Below, piece after piece: positions 44,765 through 54,068 of a DNA stretch of 64,000 nucleotides. Every line of letters starts with the position of its first letter. Positions within the stretch are counted from its first letter, which is position 1. The stretch covers positions 5,383,001 to 5,447,000 of the forward strand of contig NZ_CP054918.1 in NCBI RefSeq assembly GCF_013364195.1, read 5' to 3'. This DNA is from Streptomyces sp. NA04227 (GTDB taxonomy: Bacteria > Actinomycetota > Actinomycetes > Streptomycetales > Streptomycetaceae). Made by a program: the position numbers and the translations under genes. The notes beneath the pieces were generated by a model, which ran no database searches, was not told where the DNA came from, and was given only the letters and a program-made list of their open reading frames with translations.

Positions 44765-46243
44765 ATGGCGGACACAGCGAAGAACACCGGTGGGTCAGGG
44801 CCGCACGATCCGGGGCCGACGGCGCCGCAGGCCGGGCACGCGGCGGCCGGAGGCGGGACCGGAGGTGGCCAGGAGGCGGTGCCGCGCAGATCCAGCTGGC
44901 GGTACATCGGTCCGGGGATCGTCGTCGCGGCGACCGGTGTGGGCGCCGGTGACCTGGTGGCCACGCTCATCGCGGGCAGCAACTTCGGCTACACGCTGCT
45001 GTGGGCGGCGGTGCTCGGCTGTCTGGTCAAGATCTCCCTCGCCGAGGCCGCGGGCCGCTGGCACCTGGCGACCGGACGCACCCTCTTCGATGGCTGGGCG
45101 AGCCTGGGCCGCTGGACGACCTACTTCTTCGTCGTCTACGTCGTGCTCTGGGGCTTCGTCTACGGAGCCGCCGCCATGTCGTCGAGCGCGCTGCCCTTGC
45201 AGGCGCTGTTCCCCGACGTCTTCCCGGACTCCTGGTCGATCAAGCCGTGGGGCGTGCTGTGCGGCCTCGTCGGGCTGGTCTTCGTCTGGTGCAACAAGTA
45301 CGCGGTCTTCGAGAAGGTCATGACGGTCCTGGTCGGCGTCATGTTCGTGGTGACCGTCTACCTCGCGATCCGGGTCACGCCCAACCTCGGCGACGCCTTC
45401 GCGGGACTGCTGCCGGTACTGCCCGACGAGGAGGACTCCGTCCTCAACACCCTCGGCCTGATCGGAGGCGTGGGCGGCACCATTACCCTTGCCGCGTACG
45501 GCTATTGGGTCAACGCCAAGGGCTGGACGCACACCGGCTGGATGAAGGTGATGCGGCTCGACAACCGGGTCGCGTATCTGACCACGGGCGTCTTCGTGGT
45601 GGCGATGCTGTTCGTGGGCGCCGAACTCCTGCACTCCTCGCAGATCGCGATCGCCAGTGGCGACAAGGGCCTGATCGACCTCACGGCCGTCCTGGACGAC
45701 AAGTACGGCACGGCCACCGCCAAGCTCTTCCTGGTCGGTTTCTTCGCCACTTCCTTCACCTCGCTCATCGGCGTCTGGCACGGAGTGAGCCTGATGTTCG
45801 CGGACTTCGTGGCGCGGTACCGCGGGGGAGGGGCGGGGGCAGGGGCCGGGGCCGGGGCACAGGCGGGCGCGGGCACGGACGCGGACGCGGGCGAGGAGGC
45901 CCGGACCGGACCCGAGGTCGGAGTGACGGCCGAGGAGGTCGCCTCCGGCAAGCCCGAGAAGTCCCTCGCCTTCCGCGGCTATCTGCTCTGGCTGACCTTC
46001 CCGCCGATGATCCTGCTCTTCCAGGGCCAGCCCTTCCGCCTGATCATCATCTACGGAGTCCTCGGCGCCGCCTTCATGCCCTTCCTCGCCCTGACCCTGC
46101 TCTGGCTGCTCAACTCCTCGCGTACGCCCGCCGCTTGGCGCAACGGCCGGCTCAGCAACACGATGCTGCTGGTCGCCGGGCTGCTCTTCGTGGTGCTGTG
46201 CGGGCAGCAGATCTGGGAGCAGCCGTGGTCGGAGTTCTTCTGA
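44765..46243 (+). CDS. Nramp (SLC11)-family divalent metal transporter
   Basis: This is a 492-residue membrane protein. Residues 1-45 are a Gly/Pro-rich cytoplasmic tail. About eleven helices follow, starting YIGPGIVVAATGVGAGDLVATLIAG. This first-helix motif has GVGAGD where canonical Mn/Fe Nramps have the D-P-G-N metal-binding motif, so the substrate may be a different ion; Nramp-related Mg2+ and Al3+ transporters also deviate there. An Ala/Gly repeat insertion (GAGAGAGAQAGAG) sits in a loop near residue 360. No ribosome site is evident before the ATG. Confidence 0.8.
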   Translation: MADTAKNTGGSGPHDPGPTAPQAGHAAAGGGTGGGQEAVPRRSSWRYIGPGIVVAATGVGAGDLVATLIAGSNFGYTLLWAAVLGCLVKISLAEAAGRWHLATGRTLFDGWASLGRWTTYFFVVYVVLWGFVYGAAAMSSSALPLQALFPDVFPDSWSIKPWGVLCGLVGLVFVWCNKYAVFEKVMTVLVGVMFVVTVYLAIRVTPNLGDAFAGLLPVLPDEEDSVLNTLGLIGGVGGTITLAAYGYWVNAKGWTHTGWMKVMRLDNRVAYLTTGVFVVAMLFVGAELLHSSQIAIASGDKGLIDLTAVLDDKYGTATAKLFLVGFFATSFTSLIGVWHGVSLMFADFVARYRGGGAGAGAGAGAQAGAGTDADAGEEARTGPEVGVTAEEVASGKPEKSLAFRGYLLWLTFPPMILLFQGQPFRLIIIYGVLGAAFMPFLALTLLWLLNSSRTPAAWRNGRLSNTMLLVAGLLFVVLCGQQIWEQPWSEFF

Positions 46244-46245
46244 GC

Positions 46246-46281
46246 CCGATTCCGTTGAGTCCGATTCCGTGTCCGATTCCG
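46246..46281. repeat. Three copies of CCGATTCCG after the Nramp gene
   Basis: CCGATTCCG occurs at 46246, 46261 and 46273, between the stop codon and the terminator hairpin. The spacing is 15 and 12 bases. Confidence 0.55.
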
Positions 46282-46307
46282 CGTCCGAGGCCGTAGGGAC
46301 ACGGCGG

Positions 46308-46345
46308 GCGTGCCCGGCCCGGCAGCCACGCCGGGCCGGGCATGC
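46308..46345. terminator. Bidirectional terminator between Nramp and alginate lyase genes
   Basis: A 16-bp stem (left arm 46308-46323, right arm 46330-46345, one G-T pair; core GCCCGGCCCGGC) surrounds an AGCCAC loop between two convergent genes. Confidence 0.8.
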
Positions 46346-46353
46346 CCCGGGCC

Positions 46354-47202
46354 TCAGTCCTCGTGCGTGACCTTCACGTCGTGGATCTCGACCTCCCCGT
46401 AGTTGCCGTCGTCGCAGGGGGAGGAGTTCTCGCAGTTCGCCTGCGTGTACGCGCCGGTCTTGAAGTAGTTGCTGGAGTCCTGGTGTTCGAGGGTGGTCTC
46501 CAACTCGCCGTTGAAGTACACCTCGATCTCGCCGTCCTCCACCACGTACTTGACCTCGAAGACCGTGCCGAGCTCGTAGTCGTCGGTGATCAGGTGGTGG
46601 TGCGTGGTGTCGCCCTCGGTGAGGTAGAGCTTCGAGCCCTCCAGACGCAGCGCGGTGACGTCGTCGTCGCCGCCGTGGATCTGTGCGCCGACCACGTGCG
46701 GCTTGTCCTCGGGCAGGTGGGTGAAGGCCTCGCGCACGGTCAGGGTGTGCCTGCCGTCGGTCGAGGACCACTCGATCTCGTCCCCGCCGTCGCTCTCCAT
46801 CTCCCGCAGTTCCGTACGGGGGTTGCTCGAACCGCCGGTGGTGACGCCGTCGACGGGTGCGCGGAACCGCACCGCCTCGCCGTCCTCGGCGACCGTGAAG
46901 TAGGGGTCCTTGACGTAGTCGTCCAGCTCGGGCTGGAAGATCTCGGTGGGCTTCTCGTTCTCACCGATGGGCAGCGTCAGTTTCCAGTTGCCCAAGTCCA
47001 GTACCTCGGACGGCAGTTCGGCGTCGCGGTCGCCTTCGCCCGCGGCGGCCGTACGGGCTCCGGGGCCGGCCGGCGCGTCGGCGGCCTGTACGGACGCCGG
47101 TACCAGAAGCGCTGTCAGTGCCGCGGCGGCGGGCAGGGCGGCCGTCAGGGCGAGCCGTCCGCGGCGGCCACGGCCGAAGCGGGAAGAGCCGGTGTCTGTC
47201 AC
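46354..47202 (-). CDS. Secreted PL7-family alginate lyase
   Basis: This is a 282-residue protein. A signal peptide (about 1-40, RRGRLALTAALPAAAALTAL then VPASVQAA) directs export. The catalytic jelly-roll has the three PL7 motifs: RTELREM with the catalytic-site Arg, QIHGGDDD (QIH) and YFKTGAYTQ. These enzymes cut alginate by beta-elimination. QIH is usually linked to polyguluronate or mixed preference. GTG start with GGAGG upstream. No other alginate-use genes are nearby. Confidence 0.9.
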   Translation of the reverse strand: MTDTGSSRFGRGRRGRLALTAALPAAAALTALLVPASVQAADAPAGPGARTAAAGEGDRDAELPSEVLDLGNWKLTLPIGENEKPTEIFQPELDDYVKDPYFTVAEDGEAVRFRAPVDGVTTGGSSNPRTELREMESDGGDEIEWSSTDGRHTLTVREAFTHLPEDKPHVVGAQIHGGDDDVTALRLEGSKLYLTEGDTTHHHLITDDYELGTVFEVKYVVEDGEIEVYFNGELETTLEHQDSSNYFKTGAYTQANCENSSPCDDGNYGEVEIHDVKVTHED

Positions 47203-47400
47203 GGGGTTGACCTCCGTAGGGGTACGCCGGGTTCGCGCGGGCCAGGGCCTGTCCGGCGGCCCGGCACACGGCCCGGGCCCGCGGTGTGTCGGAGGCGACC
47301 CTAGGCAGGGGCGTTGGGAGGGGTCCCAAATGGCGGGAACCGCACGCCAGTTGCCGGGCGCGTCACGAGGTGAGCGAGCGCCCAAGGGTCCGGCCCGGGT

Positions 47401-48183
47401 TCACGAGGGGTCGGGCGGCCCGAATTCGTCGAGGAGGTCCAGGTCCGGCGGCACCAGGGTGGTCGACTCCACGAGGCCTCTGAGCAGGTTGTGCAGGAGG
47501 CCGTTGTCCGAGGGACGCTCCTCCGGATTGTCGTGCACCAGCGGGTACTTGAAGCCGGTGCGGTGCAGCCGGTGGCGTACCAGCTCCACGCGGTACTCGA
47601 TCCTGCGGACGTTCCAGTTGGCGTCCGGGCGGAGGTGGGCGAGCTGCTCGGCGGCCCGGCCGTAGGTCAGCGGCCGCGGGTCCGGCTCGTACTCCAGGTA
47701 CTGCCGTCCGAGCACCACGAGCAGCAGCCGCTCGTCCTCGTTCAGCGCCCACCGCTGCGGCTGTACGGTCTCCTCCCTGCGGTGGGCCACCGGGCCCCGG
47801 TCGTCGTGGTCCGCGACATACAGCTCGACCAGGTGCTCGCGGTGGCCCGAACCCTTCACGAACAGCGGGGTGTAGCCGGTGGCGAGCGGAATCGGTTCGG
47901 AGCTGGCGTGCATCATCAGGCCCCGGGGCAGCCGCAGGAGTTGCTGCCCGGTGTTGCGCAGCCACCAGTGGCCCTCGCGGTAGGTCAGTTCGCCGTGCCG
48001 TCTGCTCACCCGCCGGTCGTCCACGCCGACGGCCAGTTGGGTGTCCGGCTTCTCCCCGCGTCCGAAGCGGATGGTCAGTCCCGGCCGCGGCGGGGCGGTG
48101 AGATCGTCGCTGACCGTGCGCGCGTGCAGGGTGCCGGGCCGCCCGGGCGGGACGCCACGGGCCAGGCTGTCGGAGCCGCTCAT
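47401..48183 (-). CDS. FHA-domain protein
   Basis: This is a 260-residue protein. An N-terminal forkhead-associated domain (about 30-115) has GLTIRFGRGEKPDTQL and the phosphothreonine-binding VSRRHGELTYREGHWWLRNT. The C-terminal half is helical (WALNEDERLLLVVLGRQYLE onward) and resembles a winged-helix-like module seen in Streptomyces FHA proteins. FHA domains read Ser/Thr kinase products, and a receptor kinase is encoded head-to-head 250 bases away, so the two probably form a signalling pair. ATG after GAGGAGG. Confidence 0.88.
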   Translation of the reverse strand: MSGSDSLARGVPPGRPGTLHARTVSDDLTAPPRPGLTIRFGRGEKPDTQLAVGVDDRRVSRRHGELTYREGHWWLRNTGQQLLRLPRGLMMHASSEPIPLATGYTPLFVKGSGHREHLVELYVADHDDRGPVAHRREETVQPQRWALNEDERLLLVVLGRQYLEYEPDPRPLTYGRAAEQLAHLRPDANWNVRRIEYRVELVRHRLHRTGFKYPLVHDNPEERPSDNGLLHNLLRGLVESTTLVPPDLDLLDEFGPPDPS

Positions 48184-48435
48184 CGCCGCCTCCTCTAGGT
48201 CGCTTCCAGGTCGCTACAAGGTCCTCGAGCCGCTCGAACAAGGGGGCGGGTACTGGCCATTCGCCGAATTCAGGTCAGGGAGCCGGTGGATTGAGACAGG
48301 TGCGTGGCGGGGCGAGGGCCCCGAGCCCTGCAAATGGTACGGAAGCGGCGGGCACCGCTTCCCGTGCGCGCTACATTCGGTCCGTGTTCCGGCACAACAA
48401 CAGCGACCGCGGTCGTTCGCGAAGGGAGTGTCGTT

Positions 48436-50322
48436 GTGCACCGGGGGGAGAGGGTCGGTAAGTACCGGCTCACGAACGGCCCCGTCGAAGGCGGGCGGGG
48501 AGCCGTCTGGTTCGCCGTCGACACCGAGCTGGGCCGCAGTGTCGTACTCAAGCGGGCCAAGCTGGAGAGCAGCAGCCAGAGCGCCTTCGACGAACTGCTC
48601 GCCGAGGCACGGGCATTGGCGAGATTCAGCCATCCGCATGTGGTGACCCTGTTCGACGCCGTCCGTACCGGCAAGGACAAGCGGGCCACGTTCTGGCTGG
48701 TGATGGAGCATGTGAAGGGCGGCAGCCTGGACGTCCCGGTGAAGCTCGCCCCGCAGCACGCCGCGGCCGTCGGCGCCCAGATCGCCGACGCGCTGGCCGC
48801 CCTGCACGCCAAGGGACTTGTGCACTGCGACGTCAAGCCCGCGAACATCGTGATCACCGAGGACCGGGTGGCCAAGCTCGCCGACTTCGGCGCCGCCTAC
48901 CGGGTGGACTCCAGTGTCACGATCACGCCCAACGGGCAGCTCAGGCTCACCCCCGCGTACGCCGCTCCGGAGGCGTTCCGGGGCGCTCCCGAGCGCGCCA
49001 CCGACGTGTTCTCGCTCGGCGCGACCCTCTACACCCTGATCACCGGAACTCCGCCCCTGCGCGGGCCCGGACAGACGGTACGGATCGAGGCGCTCAGCCC
49101 CCAGGTCGGGCCGCTCGGCGCACTGCTCACCGACATGCTGCGGCCCGACCCGAAGTCCCGGCCCACCGCCGCCGCGGTGCACAGCGCGCTCACCGGCCAC
49201 GCGGCCGGGGCACTGGACCTCGCCACGCTGCCTCTTGAGCGGATCACCAAGCCCCTGTCCGTGGTGGACCTGCCCACCGAGGTCCAGCCCCCTGCCCCGT
49301 GGCACCGGACCGCTCTCCCTGGACGCCGCGGGCTGCTGACGGCCGGTGCCGTCGCCGTGGTGGCGCTGGCCGTCGGCGCCACGGTGCTGTGGGCGAGCGG
49401 GTCCGGCGACGGCGACGAGACGGACGCGGCGGCCCCGTCCCCGTCGCCGAGCACTTCGGCCCGTACCGAGCCCGCCTTCCTCGGCGACCCCCGTACGGCC
49501 GACCCCTGCGCCCTCCTCGACGCACGGGTGTTCCCCTCCTACGAGGACGCCCAACTCGACCGCTACCAGGGCAACTTCAACCGGTGCGACGTACTGCTGC
49601 GGGAAGGCCGCACGGATGTCGTGGACGTCCGGGTCGAGCTGGACTCCGATCCGCTGCCCGAGGCGGAGAAGCGGAGCACGAGGGGGCGGGTCGTCGTCGT
49701 GGAAGCGCCCGGCGAACCCAAGGAGTGCCTGCGCACGCTCGCCGTCAGCGGTGCACAGGGCGGCAGTCTGCGGATCACCGCGGTCGCCAGGAAGCCCGAC
49801 AAGGTCAAGAAGGACCTGTGCGACAGCGCCGACGCCGCCGTGGACTACGCGGTGAACCAGCTCAACGACGGTGACATCGACCGGCGTTCGCCCGCCTTTG
49901 CGTCCGACTCCCTTGCCCACGAGGACGCGTGCTCGCTGCTCGACGTCGCGGCGCTGGGCAAGCTGCCCGGCGTCGACGCCCGGAACCCGGAGGCCGGGTT
50001 CGGCGACTGGTCCTGCCAGTGGACGTCCACCACCAACGACGTGGAGGTGGACCTCCAGTTCGACCAGGGCGGGCTGGCGCGCGGACCGAAGGAGGAACGC
50101 ACCAGGATCGGTGGCCGTGAGGCCGTCGTCCTGCCGGACAGCGAGGGCGACGGGTCCTGCCGCGTCGAGCTGGTGCATCGCGAGTACCTCGGCCCGGACC
50201 GGGTGGAGGGCACCGAACGGGTGGCCCTCGTCGCCAAGGGGGAGGGCCCCAAGGGCTTCAACCACTGTGCTCTGGCGAAGGACTTGGCGAAGTCGGCGGC
50301 CGAGTCCCTGTCCTCGCGCTGA
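48436..50322 (+). CDS. Receptor Ser/Thr kinase with duplicated extracellular domain
   Basis: This is a 628-residue protein from a GTG with GGGAG upstream. The kinase (about 7-275) has a glycine loop EGGRGAVW, VVLKRAKLE, DFGAAYR and APE. Its catalytic loop reads HCDVKPAN, with Cys instead of Arg in the HRD triad. A membrane helix lies at about 300-320 (LLTAGAVAVVALAVGATVLW). Outside are two related Cys-containing domains (first DPCALLDARVF, second DACSLLDVAALGKLPG) resembling DUF3558-type modules. Lack of the HRD Arg suggests activation-loop-independent activity. Together with the FHA gene it lies just upstream of the Tad pilus locus. Confidence 0.88.
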   Translation: MHRGERVGKYRLTNGPVEGGRGAVWFAVDTELGRSVVLKRAKLESSSQSAFDELLAEARALARFSHPHVVTLFDAVRTGKDKRATFWLVMEHVKGGSLDVPVKLAPQHAAAVGAQIADALAALHAKGLVHCDVKPANIVITEDRVAKLADFGAAYRVDSSVTITPNGQLRLTPAYAAPEAFRGAPERATDVFSLGATLYTLITGTPPLRGPGQTVRIEALSPQVGPLGALLTDMLRPDPKSRPTAAAVHSALTGHAAGALDLATLPLERITKPLSVVDLPTEVQPPAPWHRTALPGRRGLLTAGAVAVVALAVGATVLWASGSGDGDETDAAAPSPSPSTSARTEPAFLGDPRTADPCALLDARVFPSYEDAQLDRYQGNFNRCDVLLREGRTDVVDVRVELDSDPLPEAEKRSTRGRVVVVEAPGEPKECLRTLAVSGAQGGSLRITAVARKPDKVKKDLCDSADAAVDYAVNQLNDGDIDRRSPAFASDSLAHEDACSLLDVAALGKLPGVDARNPEAGFGDWSCQWTSTTNDVEVDLQFDQGGLARGPKEERTRIGGREAVVLPDSEGDGSCRVELVHREYLGPDRVEGTERVALVAKGEGPKGFNHCALAKDLAKSAAESLSSR

Positions 50323-50324
50323 CC

Positions 50325-50398
50325 GATCCGTACGAAGGTGGTCCGTACGCGGCCGATCCGCACAAGAAGATCCGTACGACGCTGATCCGTACGAAGCG
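50325..50398. repeat. 15-bp-period tandem repeat downstream of the kinase gene
   Basis: Five imperfect units with core GATCCGTACGAAG start at 50325, 50340, 50355, 50369 and 50384. They begin 2 bases after the kinase stop codon. The core word TCCGTACGAA is shared with the repeat in the acyltransferase gene at 62684. Confidence 0.7.
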
Positions 50399-50620
50399 GG
50401 TGACGCGTGCCGACCCGATCGAGTGTGAGCAAAGCCATAGGAACAACGCGACTTGACGCATGTGCTGTGCAATCCGTGCCCCGGCGTCGCCCCGGCCAAC
50501 GATCTGCCCGAGACTGGTGTGGCCAACCGCCCTGCGTGGATATGGTGCAGATGCAGGAGAAGTCACAGTGCGAGGTGAGGCGGTCGCAGGCCCGCCACAG
50601 GCAGGGATGGGGGTGCGCGG

Positions 50621-51586
50621 GTGCCGACCGCCGTAGCCGTTACCAGTGCTGACCTGGTGCTGCCGTCCCTGGACCGGCACACGCCGTCCGCCGCGGTGCT
50701 GCAGTCCGCCGTGCAGGCGCCCAGAAGTGGTGCCGTCGCGGGACTCACGAAGGGGTCCGGCGGTGCGCACGGCCGCGGACAGCAGGGCGGCGGCGAGTTC
50801 TCGCTGGACCGGCTGCTCGCCGAGGTCTCCACGCTGCTCGACCACCACGGGCATGTGATCGTGCTCTGCCCCGCCTCCGCGCCCCAGCCCGTACTGCACC
50901 GGCTGCACACCGTGCGCTCGGTCCTGGAGACCGACCGGATCGCCCTGCTGCGTCCCGCGCTGCCACCGCTCGGGCTCGCCGTACTCGCCCTGCAACTACG
51001 GCAGTTGAGCGTCTGCGACTTCAGTCCGGGTGTGCTCGCCTCCGCCGCCCGGCTGCTCACGCACTACATCTACGCCGGCGCCGTACTCGGCTCGGTCACC
51101 AAGCTCGACCGGGTGCCGGTGTCCCTGGGCTCGCACGCACGCTCCTGGGTACCGGGCTCGCAGTTCGCCGTACTGGCCACCCCCGAACCCCAACTCCTGC
51201 GGCTCACCGGGCAGAAGCCCCAGGCACAGGCCGCCCCGAAGGGCCCGGCGTTCGGGACGCGGCTGCTCGTCGCACCCGGGCAGCTCGACGCCGACTGGCT
51301 CACCTCCACGCTCGCCCCGGCCTGGCAGGTGCAGGACGTCACGCACACCCGGCAGCCGGCCGAGTCGGCCGAGTGGTGGGGCACCGCGAAGCTCGCCGAG
51401 TTCGCGGCCGCGATCGGGGACATCTCCGTGCTGTACCAACTGGTCTCGTCGGTACGCCGGGACCGGTGCCACTGGTGCGGACTCGAACTCATCGGCGACC
51501 GCTGCGGGTTCTGTGCCGCGCCCCTGCCACCACCACCCGAGCTCACCGCCTCGGCCGCCCGCGCCCTGCCCACCGGCGTCGGCTGA
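50621..51586 (+). CDS. Unknown protein at the head of the Tad locus, C-terminal zinc ribbon
   Basis: This is a 321-residue protein from a GTG after a G-rich stretch. Residues 60-290 look like an alpha/beta domain (VIVLCPASAPQPVLHRLH, SAEWWGTAKLAEFAAAIGD). The C-terminal CHWCGLELIGDRCGFC gives four cysteines of a zinc ribbon. There is no signal peptide or membrane helix. It lies 54 bases before cpaB in the same direction, so it probably belongs to the pilus operon. No family recognised. Confidence 0.65.
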   Translation: MPTAVAVTSADLVLPSLDRHTPSAAVLQSAVQAPRSGAVAGLTKGSGGAHGRGQQGGGEFSLDRLLAEVSTLLDHHGHVIVLCPASAPQPVLHRLHTVRSVLETDRIALLRPALPPLGLAVLALQLRQLSVCDFSPGVLASAARLLTHYIYAGAVLGSVTKLDRVPVSLGSHARSWVPGSQFAVLATPEPQLLRLTGQKPQAQAAPKGPAFGTRLLVAPGQLDADWLTSTLAPAWQVQDVTHTRQPAESAEWWGTAKLAEFAAAIGDISVLYQLVSSVRRDRCHWCGLELIGDRCGFCAAPLPPPPELTASAARALPTGVG

Positions 51587-51640
51587 GGCCCGCAAGCCGC
51601 TCCCCGTCCCGTACACGTCCCCGATCGAGGTACTCCGGCC

Positions 51641-52348
51641 ATGAACTCACGCCAGCGACGCGGCGTCATCCTGCTGGTGGTCTCCCTGCTGTGCGCCCTC
51701 GGTGCCTTCGCGGGCGTCCTTTCGGTGATCCGGGACGCGAACGCCGAGGTCGGCCCGAAGGTGACGGCGTACCGGCTCAAGGGCGACGTGGAACCGTACA
51801 AGGAACTCGACGCCGAGCAGTTCGTGAAGGTCTCGATGCCCGAGCGCTGGCTGTCGGAGACCGCGGTCACCAATCTGCGCGAGATACGGGGCAAGATCGC
51901 CGTCACCACCCTGCGCAAGGGCTCGCTGCTGCAGGACGACATGATCGTCGAACGGCCCCGACTGGAGCCCGGGCAGCAGGAGATCGCCATCATGATCGAC
52001 GCCGCCACGGGTGTCGCCGGCAAGATCGACCCCGGCGCCTCGGTGAACATCTACGCCACCTTCAAGGCCGAGGACGAGGGCCAGCGGGACCAGTCGCGGA
52101 TCATCGTGGCGAACGCCCGGGTGATCGACGTCGGTGAACTCACCCCCTTCGACCGCGACCAGGACGACCGGCGCCGCGAGGACACCGAGGCGGTGCCGAT
52201 CACCTTCGCGCTCGACACGGCGGACGCCCAACGTGTCGCGTACGCCGAGTCCTTCGCCACCCACGTACGCCTCGCGCTCGTCGGCAAGGGCGGCGACTCC
52301 GCCGTACCGCCGAGCGAGCGCACGTACACCCTGGACAAGGACAAGTAG
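51641..52348 (+). CDS. cpaB: CpaB/RcpC-type Flp pilus assembly protein (SAF domain)
   Basis: This is a 235-residue protein with an N-terminal membrane anchor (GVILLVVSLLCALGAFAGVL, 7-26). A SAF domain follows (VTAYRLKGDVEPYKELDAE to LRKGSLLQDDMI), then an RcpC-like beta domain (AIMIDAATGVAGKIDPGASV). In Tad systems CpaB is an envelope component that lines up with the secretin or cell-wall passage. Gram-positive bacteria lack the secretin but keep cpaB. Confidence 0.82.
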   Translation: MNSRQRRGVILLVVSLLCALGAFAGVLSVIRDANAEVGPKVTAYRLKGDVEPYKELDAEQFVKVSMPERWLSETAVTNLREIRGKIAVTTLRKGSLLQDDMIVERPRLEPGQQEIAIMIDAATGVAGKIDPGASVNIYATFKAEDEGQRDQSRIIVANARVIDVGELTPFDRDQDDRRREDTEAVPITFALDTADAQRVAYAESFATHVRLALVGKGGDSAVPPSERTYTLDKDK

Positions 52349-52439
52349 GCCCGGGCATGAGCGAGTCGAGAGCACAGGCGCGGCAGCAGGGCGCGGCGAG
52401 TCCGCGACGTCGCCGCGGCGGGAACGAGAGGAGGCCGGT

Positions 52440-54068
52440 ATGAGCGTCCGCGTGCACTCCGCCGTGCCCGACCCGGAGTCGGCGCGCGCCCTGGCCACGC
52501 TGCTCGGGCAGTTGCCCGACACCGAGGCGGCGCCGCCGATGCCGGACTCCACCTCCCTGGTCGACACCCTGGACCGGCTCGCCGCCGAGTCCCTGGACGA
52601 ACTGCCCGAGGTCGTCCTGGTCCACGAGCGCGTCGGCCCGGTGCCCGCCCTGGACCTGATCCGCGATCTCGTACTGCGGTTCCCGGCGGTCGGCGTCGTC
52701 CTGGTCACCGCCGACACCAGTGCCGGGGTCCTCACCGCCGCCATGGACTCCGGCGCCCGCGGCATCGTCACGCTGCCGCTCGGCCACGAAGCCCTCGCCG
52801 AGCGGGTGCACGCGGCGGCGGCCTGGTCGGCGGGCATGCGCAAACACCTGGGCACCTCCGCGGAGAGTCTCGGCGGCGGACCCGGCGGCCGGGTGGTCAC
52901 CGTCAGCGGCGCCAAGGGCGGCGTGGGCACCACCCTGACCGCCGTCCAACTCGCCCTGGCCGCACGGCAGTCGGGCCGGTCGGTGGCGCTGCTCGACCTG
53001 GACCTGCAGTCCGGCGACGTGGCCTCGTACCTCGATGTGCAGTTCCGCCGCTCGGTCGCCGACCTCGCCGCGATCGCCGACATCACCCCGCGCGTGCTCC
53101 AGGACGCGGTCTTCGTCCACGAGACCGGCCTCGCGCTGCTGCTCGCGCCCGGCGACGGCGAGCGCGGCGAAGAGGTCACCGACCGCGTCGCCCGGCAGGT
53201 GCTCACCGCCCTGCGCAGCCGCTACGACCTCGTGGTCGTGGACTGCGGCTGCCAGATGAGCGCGGGCAACGCCGTCGCCGTCGAAGTCGCCGACCAGGCA
53301 CTGCTGTTGGTCACCCCGGACGTCGTCGCGGTACGCGCGGCCAAGCGTCTGGTCCGGCTGTGGGACCGGCTCCAGATCCGCAAGGCCGAGGAGACCGTGA
53401 CCGTCCTCAACCGCTACGCGCGCGGCTCGGAGATACAGCCGTCCCTGGTCGAACGCGTCACCGGCACCCGGGTCGCCCGTACCGCGGTCCCCGCCCACTT
53501 CAAGGAACTCCAGTCCGCCGTGGACGCCGGACGCATGCAGGACCTGGACCCGCGCTCCACCGTCCGGCAGGCCCTGTACGCGCTGGCCGGTGAACTCCAG
53601 CTCGCCGCACCGGAGGCCGCGGACCACAAACGGCGCGGCGGCGGCGCGCTCGCACTGCGCAGGCGCGAGGCCAAGGGCGACCGCGGCGCCGTCACCCTCG
53701 AGTTCGCGGGCATGTTCCCCATCCTGCTGACGCTCGTGGCGATCCTGTGGCAGTGCGCCCTGTACGGCTACACGTACTCGCTGGCGGGCAACGCCGCCGA
53801 CGAGGGCGCCCGCGCCGCCACCGCCGCCGTGATCGCGGGCGAGGACCCCGCCGCGGCCTGCCGCACCGCCGCCCGCGCACATCTCCCCGACGCCTGGCAG
53901 GACGCCGCAGTGAGCTGCGCCGACGAGGGCGCCGTGTGGAAGGCCCAGGTCGACGCCAAGGTGCCGCTGTTCCTGCCCGGCTTCGACGCGGGCTGGGAGG
54001 TCTCCGGCGAGGCCGGGGCGGCGCGCGAGGGCGAGGAGGCCGCCGGTGCGGGCGGGGGAGCGGGCTGA
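52440..54068 (+). CDS. CpaE-type ATPase fused to a TadE-like pseudopilin domain
   Basis: This is a 542-residue protein. Residues 1-135 are a response-regulator-like receiver remnant. A MinD/ParA-type ATPase follows with deviant Walker A SGAKGGVGTT (156-165) and VALLDLDLQSGD. From about 413 a TadE domain begins: GDRGAVTLEFAGMFPILLTL, a pilin-like segment with a Glu near the start of the membrane helix, then an extracytoplasmic domain. Thus a cytoplasmic positioning ATPase is tethered to a pilin-like membrane part. ATG with GAGAGGAGG upstream. The tadE gene overlaps its stop. Confidence 0.85.
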   Translation: MSVRVHSAVPDPESARALATLLGQLPDTEAAPPMPDSTSLVDTLDRLAAESLDELPEVVLVHERVGPVPALDLIRDLVLRFPAVGVVLVTADTSAGVLTAAMDSGARGIVTLPLGHEALAERVHAAAAWSAGMRKHLGTSAESLGGGPGGRVVTVSGAKGGVGTTLTAVQLALAARQSGRSVALLDLDLQSGDVASYLDVQFRRSVADLAAIADITPRVLQDAVFVHETGLALLLAPGDGERGEEVTDRVARQVLTALRSRYDLVVVDCGCQMSAGNAVAVEVADQALLLVTPDVVAVRAAKRLVRLWDRLQIRKAEETVTVLNRYARGSEIQPSLVERVTGTRVARTAVPAHFKELQSAVDAGRMQDLDPRSTVRQALYALAGELQLAAPEAADHKRRGGGALALRRREAKGDRGAVTLEFAGMFPILLTLVAILWQCALYGYTYSLAGNAADEGARAATAAVIAGEDPAAACRTAARAHLPDAWQDAAVSCADEGAVWKAQVDAKVPLFLPGFDAGWEVSGEAGAAREGEEAAGAGGGAG

